Source of the DNA: Bacteroidales bacterium
Lineage (GTDB): Bacteria > Bacteroidota > Bacteroidia > Bacteroidales > VadinHA17
Reading direction: 5' to 3'
Assembly: GCA_016936695.1 (NCBI GenBank)
Contig: JAFGXK010000099.1
Span: 1 to 12,770, forward strand
Length of the DNA: 12,770 bases
Shown here: positions 6,894 through 12,770 of the stretch, piece after piece
How the letters are laid out: each line of letters begins with the position of its first letter
How positions within the stretch are numbered: position 1 is the stretch's first letter
Made by a program: the position numbers and the translations under genes
Notes under the pieces: model-generated
Databases searched by the model: none
What the model saw: the letters and a program-made list of their open reading frames with translations, nothing else
Told to the model about the DNA's origin: nothing

Positions 6894-6923
6894 GTCTGCC
6901 TTAGCTAAAGCTACGGAGGATGA
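6894..6923. repeat. Extragenic palindrome-like repeat, copy B
   Basis: GTCTGCCTTAGCTAAAGC followed by TACGGAGGATGA. The core CCTTAGCT-AA-AGCTACGG is an 8-bp hairpin with one mismatch. It aligns without gaps to copy A at 4035-4064, with GCCTT, TAAA, CGG and GGA conserved. The two copies flank the 866-aa gene. Confidence 0.5.
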
Positions 6924-7112
6924 AATCGATTGATTTAAGAACACCGAATTGGGTTTACAAAAATGTGCCATAATTTATTGTTAAACCTGCAGACATATAT
7001 CAGGATAAGACAGGTCTGTGCAACCGTAAATAGTGAACCAGGTTTCGGATTCCTGTTCAATCTGTTGATATATAAATTCGAAAAAGAACGCTGCAAATTA
7101 TCTCCAAATTGA

Positions 7113-7120
7113 TATATTTG
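7113..7120 (+). promoter_or_regulatory. -7 promoter box of the HTCS gene
   Basis: TATATTTG is an exact match to the Bacteroidota -7 consensus TAnnTTTG, 25 bp upstream of the ATG. Transcription would start near 7127 and leave a leader of about 19 bases. The -33 region around 7089-7092 shows no good TTTG. No Shine-Dalgarno sequence precedes the ATG, as is usual in this phylum. Confidence 0.5.
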
Positions 7121-7145
7121 CAATGAAGCAATCCCCAATTATTTG

Positions 7146-10100
7146 ATGTTTAGATTCTTATACATAGTCTTCCCGGTTCAGGTGGTTTTTAAGAACAGTA
7201 AAAAACTCTTTAGACATTGGCTGGTTAACAGGAGCCACTTCTTTTTCCTGTATTTTGCTTCAGTTTTCCTTTTCTTATTCTTCTCAGGTTTTTTGTGGGC
7301 ATCAATCCCTCAAAATATTACTTTCCGGAATTATAAGATTGAGGATGGGTTGTCTCAAAGTTCTGTATTTGCCATTACCCAGGATTCGGATGGCTTTATG
7401 TGGTTTGGAACGCGTGATGGACTGAACCGTTTCGACGCAAGACGGTTTAAGATCTATCGAAATGTTAAGGGTGATTCACTGAGTCTGGAGAGTAACGAAA
7501 TCAATTGCCTTGTCATAGATAAAGAAAACCGGTTATGGATTGGAACGAGGCTTGGCTTACACCTTTATAATAAGACATTGGATAATTTTATTCGTGTCAG
7601 TTTAGCGCAACCAGATGGAGGATATGCACCTCAGGAATCAATTCGGGGATTACTTTCAGATTCGAATGGACGCTTATGGGTTCTAAGCGGGACACGGGTT
7701 TTTGTTTCAAAAAAAGAAGACCCGATGTTGTTTGACCTGCTGGAGATTCAAAACCCAACTGTACCTGGAACCAGGAAAAGCGTTATGAGGAATATTTTTG
7801 AAGACAGCAATGGCACGATCTGGATTTCTAACAATTTCAATTTGTATAGAGTCACTTCAAATAAACTCGGAGATTATGAATCTCACATCGTCAAGTTTCC
7901 CCTTGAACCTCAAAGCAATAGCTTTAGAGTAAACTCAATTGTTGAATACCCGGAAGGGAAGCTATGGATGGGCACTGAAAGTTCGGGAGTAATACTATAT
8001 GATATCAACAGGGATATTCATAAACAGTACCAGCACCTAAATAATGATCCGAATTCTCTCGTAAGTAATAAAATAAGGAGTATTGTCATCGATGAATCAG
8101 GAATGATCTGGATAGGAACCGTGGAGGGATTAAGTATTCTGGATGCGATAACACAGAATTTCACAACCATTAAAAGTAATCCAGAAAATGACCTGAGCCT
8201 AAGCGCTAATTCCATCATATCGATGTATAAAGATTATGCAGGTTCGATTTGGATTGGAACATTTTATGGTGGAGTAAATCTATTCAGCCGTTATCATTTT
8301 AGTTACAATTATTATAAAACTCAAAGGGATGGTACAGGACTCAGCGAAAAAATTGTGAGTAAGATAGTTGAAGACGAAAATAACAATTTGTGGATAGGAA
8401 CAGAAGGCGGAGGGTTGAACTATCTTAACAGAAAGTCAGGAAGGTTTGAATATTTTACGGCCAGTAGTACAAGGAACCCTGTCAGCCATAACAATATAAA
8501 ATGTCTTTATTTTGATTCAGATTTAATTTTATGGATTGGGACCAGTGGTGGCGGATTAGATATCCTTGATACAAAAGCCAATTCGATTAGGAATTTTAGG
8601 AATGATCCAAAGAATAATAAATCGATTGCAAGCAATTGGATTTATTCAATCCTCGAAGATAAGGACGGGAGTGTATGGCTTGGAACCTATGGCGACGGAC
8701 TTGATCGTTTTATAAGGGAAACAGGAGAATTCAGGCATTATAATAAAAACGACGGAGATAGTAGTATAAGCTCAAACTCAATCAGGTCAATGCTCCTTGA
8801 TTCGCAAGGGCGCATGTGGTTTGGTACCAGTAAAGGTCTTTGCCGGCATGAAGCAAAAGGTGATCATTTCAAAAGTTACTTTGCTCTAAACTATGATACG
8901 ACTACATTATCCTCTGACGATATTTACTGTCTTCATGAAGATCAGAATCATCGGTTATGGATTGGAACCTATGGGGGCGGATTAAACTATTTTGATGAAC
9001 AGAAACAACAGTTTTCATCCTTTACAGTTGATGACGGATTACCCGGAAATATCGTTTACGGGATACTGGAAGATAATTCAGGATATATATGGCTGAGTAC
9101 CAATAACGGATTGACGCGTTTTGATCCGAAAGAGAAGATATTCAGAAATTTTGATAATGACGATGGGTTGCCCGGTGATGAATACAACTATAACTCTTAT
9201 TATAAAACCCGAAATGGTGAGCTGTTTTTTGGAGGGAAGAATGGACTTATTTCATTTGACCCGGAACAGATCGCAACAAATATATTTAAGCCAAATGTTA
9301 AATTTACCGGTCTACGGCTTTTTAACAGACAGATTCAAATTAGCGACGATTCGAAATTGCTTTCCGAAAATATTAATACAGTGAAGGAAATTAAACTTAA
9401 ACATAATCAGAAGATTATTACGTTTGAATTTTCAGCACTGAATTTTGTAAATCCCTTGAAGAATAGATTTGCCTATAAACTTGAAGGTTCAAATGAAGAT
9501 TGGAATTATACATATATTCCTGAAGCAACATACATGAATTTGCATCCGGGCAAGTACACACTACTAGTAAAAGGATCAAACAATGACAATATTTGGAATG
9601 AAGAACCTGCACAGCTGAACATCCTTGTTTTACCTCCCCCTTGGAAGTCATGGTGGGCATATTTAATATATACATTGGCCTTTGGCTGTGTATTATACCT
9701 GATCATTAATTTCCAGCGATCGAGAAGCAATTTAAAACACAGACTCGAACTTGAACGCCTTGAACTGGATCGGCAAAATGAATTGCACCAGTTAAAATTG
9801 AAATATTTCACAAATTTATCCCACGAGATCAGGACTCCGCTTACTTTAATTCTAACACCTCTTGAGAACCTGCTTTCCGGTTTTAAAAATGATTTCCCTG
9901 TTTATAAGCAATTGCTGGGCATAAAAAACAACGCTGACAGGTTGTTACGACTGGTCAATCAGATTATGGATTTCAGGAAACAGGAAATGGGAAAGTTGAA
10001 ACTTTCTTTTGCTGAAGGAAACATTGTGAAATTCTTAAGAGAAATTTATCTGGCATTTTTTGATGAAATCAAGAGAAAAAGCCTGACATATAATTTTGAA

Positions 10101-11390
10101 TCTGTTGAAGAATCTATTCTTGTGTGGTATGACAGGGATGAGCTGGAAAAAGTATTTTTCAATGTTCTTTCCAACGCAGTAAAGTTTGCAGACAAAGGGG
10201 GAAAAATTACCATAAAAACTGCTGTTTTACCGGGAAATACAGAAACGGAATATCCCGGATACATAGAAATAAAAATCAGCAATACAGGAAAAGGAATTCC
10301 GGCTGAAAAACAGGCCTTGATTTTTGACCGTTTCTACCAGGTAGACAAACATGGATTGACAGAATATGGAACAGGAATCGGATTGGCTCTTTCAAAGGGA
10401 ATCATTGAGCTCCATTCAGGGAGGATCAGTGTTGAAAGCAAGATTGGAGAGGACAATACACAAGGATATACCTGCTTCACGATTTTGCTTCCCCTCGGAA
10501 AGGATCATATTCCTGATGATCAGATTATTGAAGATTTTAAAAACAGTGAATCCGTTGAAATATACGAACTGTTAAATGAAGAAGAAAGTGAACCTGATAA
10601 AAAATCCGGGAATGTCATTGATAAGGAGCTTCCCAACATTTTACTGGTTGAAGATAATGATGAGATCAGGAAGTTGATTTTTGATTCATTAAAGTCGGAA
10701 TTTAAGATAATTGAAGCAGAAAATGGAAAAATAGGGTGGCAAATAGCCACTGAAAGTATACCCGATCTGATTATCAGTGATGTGATAATGCCCGAAATGG
10801 ATGGCCTGGAACTATGTGAACGATTAAAGACTGATGACCGGACCAGCCATATTCCGGTAATTCTGCTTACAGCAAGAACATCCATCATCCATAAATTAAG
10901 CGGATTAAAAACCGGAGCTGATGATTACCTGACCAAACCATTCAATATCCAGGTTCTGCGTGTAAGAATAAAAAACCTGATCGAATTACGGAAAAAACTA
11001 AGGGAAAAATTTGGCAAAAGAAAAAACATGATACCTGAACTTGTGAACCAAGAATCTTCCCGGGATGATATTTTCCTTAAAAATGCAGCAGAAATCATCA
11101 ATAATAAAATGATGGATCCCGACTTTTCTGTCAATAAACTGGCCGTCGAGGTCGGGATGAGTCAATCTGTACTTTACCGGAAATTAAAAGCATTGACTGA
11201 TTTAAGTCCGAATGATTTTATTAAAAATATCCGTCTCAATAAAGCGGAAGAACTTTTATTCAAAGATGATCTTACGATATCCGAAGTGGGTTACAGGGTT
11301 GGTTTCAATGACCCTAAATATTTTTCAAGATCATTTAAAAAGCAATACGGGGTCACTCCTTCGGATTATTTGCGCGAAAAGAAAAAATAG
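7146..11390 (+). CDS. Hybrid two-component system regulator (HTCS) of a polysaccharide utilisation locus
   Basis: A 1414-aa one-protein sensor/regulator. Residues about 30-52 are a hydrophobic signal/anchor. Residues 60-705 hold 14 propeller (Reg_prop) blades, each with a W-[FIL]-G-T-like motif (for example MWFGTRDGLNRF, LWIGTEGGGLNYL); blades 3 and 4 are degenerate. A Y_Y_Y domain (about 765-832) leads to a transmembrane segment (about 836-857). The kinase follows: H-box FTNLSHEIRTPLT with phospho-acceptor His893, N-box NVLSNAVKFAD near 1006, and G2 box GTGIGLAL near 1075. The receiver domain (about 1164-1275) has Asp1212 in SDVIMPEMDG and the conserved Lys in LTKPF. The last about 105 residues are an AraC-type DNA-binding domain with two HTH motifs. 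The family senses oligosaccharides in the periplasm and activates adjacent SusC/SusD and enzyme genes. I chose the ATG at 7146; a TTG one codon earlier is also in frame. All catalytic residues are present, so it should be active. Confidence 0.97.
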   Translation: MFRFLYIVFPVQVVFKNSKKLFRHWLVNRSHFFFLYFASVFLFLFFSGFLWASIPQNITFRNYKIEDGLSQSSVFAITQDSDGFMWFGTRDGLNRFDARRFKIYRNVKGDSLSLESNEINCLVIDKENRLWIGTRLGLHLYNKTLDNFIRVSLAQPDGGYAPQESIRGLLSDSNGRLWVLSGTRVFVSKKEDPMLFDLLEIQNPTVPGTRKSVMRNIFEDSNGTIWISNNFNLYRVTSNKLGDYESHIVKFPLEPQSNSFRVNSIVEYPEGKLWMGTESSGVILYDINRDIHKQYQHLNNDPNSLVSNKIRSIVIDESGMIWIGTVEGLSILDAITQNFTTIKSNPENDLSLSANSIISMYKDYAGSIWIGTFYGGVNLFSRYHFSYNYYKTQRDGTGLSEKIVSKIVEDENNNLWIGTEGGGLNYLNRKSGRFEYFTASSTRNPVSHNNIKCLYFDSDLILWIGTSGGGLDILDTKANSIRNFRNDPKNNKSIASNWIYSILEDKDGSVWLGTYGDGLDRFIRETGEFRHYNKNDGDSSISSNSIRSMLLDSQGRMWFGTSKGLCRHEAKGDHFKSYFALNYDTTTLSSDDIYCLHEDQNHRLWIGTYGGGLNYFDEQKQQFSSFTVDDGLPGNIVYGILEDNSGYIWLSTNNGLTRFDPKEKIFRNFDNDDGLPGDEYNYNSYYKTRNGELFFGGKNGLISFDPEQIATNIFKPNVKFTGLRLFNRQIQISDDSKLLSENINTVKEIKLKHNQKIITFEFSALNFVNPLKNRFAYKLEGSNEDWNYTYIPEATYMNLHPGKYTLLVKGSNNDNIWNEEPAQLNILVLPPPWKSWWAYLIYTLAFGCVLYLIINFQRSRSNLKHRLELERLELDRQNELHQLKLKYFTNLSHEIRTPLTLILTPLENLLSGFKNDFPVYKQLLGIKNNADRLLRLVNQIMDFRKQEMGKLKLSFAEGNIVKFLREIYLAFFDEIKRKSLTYNFESVEESILVWYDRDELEKVFFNVLSNAVKFADKGGKITIKTAVLPGNTETEYPGYIEIKISNTGKGIPAEKQALIFDRFYQVDKHGLTEYGTGIGLALSKGIIELHSGRISVESKIGEDNTQGYTCFTILLPLGKDHIPDDQIIEDFKNSESVEIYELLNEEESEPDKKSGNVIDKELPNILLVEDNDEIRKLIFDSLKSEFKIIEAENGKIGWQIATESIPDLIISDVIMPEMDGLELCERLKTDDRTSHIPVILLTARTSIIHKLSGLKTGADDYLTKPFNIQVLRVRIKNLIELRKKLREKFGKRKNMIPELVNQESSRDDIFLKNAAEIINNKMMDPDFSVNKLAVEVGMSQSVLYRKLKALTDLSPNDFIKNIRLNKAEELLFKDDLTISEVGYRVGFNDPKYFSRSFKKQYGVTPSDYLREKKK

Positions 11391-11402
11391 CACTCCCGGA
11401 TC

Positions 11403-11427
11403 AAAAAGAAACATAATTTCGTTTTTT
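11403..11427 (+). terminator. Weak candidate terminator of the HTCS gene
   Basis: AAAAAGAAAC-ATAA-TTTCGTTTTTT: the A-run and T-run pair around a GAAA/TTTC stem with a single-base bulge, 12 bp after the stop codon. The stem is almost all A-U, so it is a poor terminator on its own. Confidence 0.3.
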
Positions 11428-11501
11428 ATTTCTCTTATATTCTGCTATTTAAATTATCTATGTCTTTGAGATTTTGACAGTGAAATGTAAAAATCCCATG
11501 A

Positions 11502-11545
11502 TTTTATGAATGAATTATCTACCTTTTATGAATGGATTTTCTTCC
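11502..11545. promoter_or_regulatory. Tandem 22-bp direct repeat, likely HTCS operator
   Basis: Two adjacent 22-bp units, 11502-11523 and 11524-11545. Both begin TTTTATGAATG and continue [A/G]ATT[A/T]TCT[A/T]CC; 19 of 22 positions are identical. A period of 22 bp places both units on about the same DNA face, as expected for an AraC-family protein binding as a tandem dimer. They lie 63 bp upstream of the candidate -7 box and 155 bp upstream of the SusC ATG. The repeat is seen directly; the regulator assignment is inferred from the neighbouring HTCS. Confidence 0.55.
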
Positions 11546-11607
11546 TCTCGCCCATTTAATCTTACTTGAAAGAATATATAATCTGCCCCCGACTGCTTTG
11601 AATTGCC

Positions 11608-11615
11608 TAATTTTG
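11608..11615 (+). promoter_or_regulatory. Possible -7 box of the SusC-like gene
   Basis: TAATTTTG matches TAnnTTTG exactly. No good -33 element is seen about 20 bp upstream, as often happens at activator-dependent promoters. It would give a leader of about 80 bases. Confidence 0.4.
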
Positions 11616-11700
11616 TTGAAGTGTTCTGATATATAATTAAATAAGAGGAACATTCCCAAAAATACGTTTTCATAAAAAGATGAATTAAACTAAGCTGACT

Positions 11701-12770
11701 ATGCTACTTAAATTTTTAAAAATCAAAGAAGTCATCATTATTACTGGTGTTTTATTTCTTTTTCCTGCATTTGCTTTTGGTCAGATCATCAGTGGTACTG
11801 TCATTTCGGGTGAAGGGGAAACTCTTGTGGGTGCTACAGTTCTTGTGAAAGGAACTGAAATAGGTACAATAACAAATTCAGATGGATTTTACCGTATAAA
11901 TACTGAAGGACAGGGTGATATATTGGTTGCATCTTATATTGGCTATATTTCACAGGAAATAGCCATTAATAACCAAACAGTTATAAATTTTACCCTGGAA
12001 CTGGATATAAAGAGCCTGGATGAAATAATTGTTGTCGGTTACGGTACCCAGCGGAAGAGTGATATTACCGGTGCAGTAGGTTCTGTATCCAAAGACCGAA
12101 TTGAAACTGCTGCTGTTACAGATATTGCTCAAATGATCCAGGGTTCTGTGCCAGGATTAACTGTAATGACCACTGCAGCGGGAGCCGATCCGGAAGGTCA
12201 GAGTGGCATAATGCTGATACGGGGCAGGAACTCCATTTCCGCAAGCTCTGATCCTTTACTGGTAGTGGACGGGATTCCATACAACGGATCAATCTCAGAT
12301 ATTTCACCTGAAGATGTAGCTTCCATAGAGGTTTTGAAGGATGCATCTTCTGTAGCCATTTACGGTTCGCGTGGATCGAATGGCGTCATCCTGATTACGA
12401 CCAAAAAGGGAAAGGAGGGTAAAACGCAAGTAAAATACGATGGGTTCTTTTCGGTTCAAAATGTGGTCAATTTCCCACATATCATGGATGGTGAGGAGTA
12501 TCTGAATTATAAGAATAATTGGACGGATTTTGATGAACCTGACGATGCATTATCCGCACTTACAAATTCTGAGCTGGAGGTATATGAAGATGGCAGCTGG
12601 AAGGACTGGACGTGGAGGGAACTTATTACCCAGCAAGGGCAAAGCACCCGCCACAATCTATCCATTTCAGGTGGTACAAAAGATTTCAGATATAATGTAA
12701 CAACCAGCTATTTAGGCACAAAAGGTATTGTACTTAATGACGAATATAAACGTCTTACAAATCGTGTAAA
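11701..12770 (+). CDS. SusC-like TonB-dependent transporter, N-terminal part (C-terminus outside the window)
   Basis: The frame runs from the ATG at 11701 to the right edge, 356 codons plus two bases, with no stop; full-length family members are near 1000 aa. Residues 1 to about 28 are a signal peptide (PAFAFGQ). Residues about 29-102 are the CarboxypepD_reg-like domain (ISGTVISGEGETLVGATVLV, GTEIGTITNSDGFYRI, ASYIGYISQEI). Next come the TonB box and plug: DEIIVVGYGTQRKSDITGAV (107-126), IRGRNSI, PLLVVDGIPY and EDVASIEVLKDASSVAIYG, then GSNGVILITTKKG, the SusC signature. The barrel begins near 245. It imports oligosaccharides together with a SusD-like lipoprotein, expected just beyond the edge. 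Position downstream of an HTCS and of the tandem repeat marks it as the first structural gene of a polysaccharide utilisation locus. The substrate cannot be read from this part. Confidence 0.95.
   Translation, partial: MLLKFLKIKEVIIITGVLFLFPAFAFGQIISGTVISGEGETLVGATVLVKGTEIGTITNSDGFYRINTEGQGDILVASYIGYISQEIAINNQTVINFTLELDIKSLDEIIVVGYGTQRKSDITGAVGSVSKDRIETAAVTDIAQMIQGSVPGLTVMTTAAGADPEGQSGIMLIRGRNSISASSDPLLVVDGIPYNGSISDISPEDVASIEVLKDASSVAIYGSRGSNGVILITTKKGKEGKTQVKYDGFFSVQNVVNFPHIMDGEEYLNYKNNWTDFDEPDDALSALTNSELEVYEDGSWKDWTWRELITQQGQSTRHNLSISGGTKDFRYNVTTSYLGTKGIVLNDEYKRLTNRV

Larger units (their letters stand above)
6681..7145. other. Divergent intergenic region with mobile-element debris
   Basis: 465 bp between divergent genes with no intact gene. 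Left to right it holds two overlapping short inverted repeats just upstream of the 866-aa gene (6707-6730), an IS-terminus-like sequence (6737-6753), a broken minus-strand reading frame (6803-6889), a CCCTGA/TCAGGG hairpin (6847-6852 with 6873-6878), palindrome copy B (6894-6923) and the -7 box of the HTCS gene (7113-7120). The stretch 6930-7110 is AT-rich with nothing recognisable. Confidence 0.6.
11391..11700. other. Intergenic control region between HTCS and SusC-like gene
   Basis: 310 bp, AT-rich, with no reading frame of note. It holds a weak A-tract/T-tract hairpin (11403-11427), the tandem 22-bp direct repeat (11502-11545), and a -7 box (11608-11615) that leaves a leader of about 80 bases before the SusC ATG. 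Nothing recognisable lies at 11430-11500 or 11620-11700. Confidence 0.7.

Noticed and set aside
6935..7138. A 67-codon minus-strand frame in the divergent intergenic region
   Set aside because: It covers the TATATTTG box of the HTCS gene, its start has no promoter context, and the translation has no recognisable feature.
11524..11567. A possible third copy of the 22-bp repeat after 11545
   Set aside because: The 22 bases from 11546 match the unit at only a few positions, as do the 22 bases before 11502; the array has two units only.
1..12770. CRISPR arrays, tRNA or rRNA genes
   Set aside because: No regularly spaced repeats beyond the two-unit 22-bp and 14-bp tandems, and no cloverleaf or rRNA-like sequence was noticed by eye on either strand.

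Overview
The window looks like chromosomal DNA of a member of the Bacteroidota, probably a free-living or plant-polymer-degrading Bacteroidales/Marinilabiliales-type organism. The evidence is a hybrid two-component regulator (HTCS), a SusC-type TonB-dependent transporter, a carboxypeptidase-regulatory-domain TonB receptor, start sites without Shine-Dalgarno sequences, and TAnnTTTG-type -7 promoter boxes. The genus cannot be fixed from the sequence alone.

Left half (1-6680, all genes on the minus strand, GC-rich). From right to left: (i) an 866-aa secreted, pectinesterase-like (CE8-like) beta-helix protein with Ig-like and C-terminal lectin-like regions; (ii) a three-gene heavy-metal module: a small Cys/His-rich membrane-anchored protein resembling the HYC_CC_PP family, a 741-aa TonB-dependent receptor with a Cys-xxx-Cys-Cys cluster in its plug, and a secreted HMA-domain (MerP-like) protein; (iii) the N-terminal 249 residues of a secreted tail-fibre-like repeat protein that runs off the left edge. 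The gap between the Cys-rich gene and the receptor gene holds a 10-bp perfect inverted repeat. One arm of it contains the receptor's start codon; the other lies four bases after the upstream stop codon. This is a strong candidate for translational coupling.

Middle (6681-7145). A divergent intergenic region carrying debris: an IS-terminus-like sequence, a short broken reading frame and a degenerate extragenic palindrome. A second palindrome copy lies at the other end of the 866-aa gene. A good -7 box for the regulator gene sits at the right edge. Base composition changes here from GC-rich to AT-rich.

Right half (7146-12770, plus strand, AT-rich). A complete 1414-aa HTCS (14 propeller blades, Y_Y_Y, transmembrane segment, histidine kinase, receiver, AraC-type DNA-binding domain) is followed, after a 310-bp intergenic region, by the first 356 residues of a SusC-like transporter that runs off the right edge. 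That intergenic region contains a tandem 22-bp direct repeat (19 of 22 positions identical), which I read as the likely operator of the HTCS. Together these look like the regulatory end of a polysaccharide utilisation locus. The divergent pectinesterase-like gene hints at pectin, but the composition break means it need not belong to the same locus.
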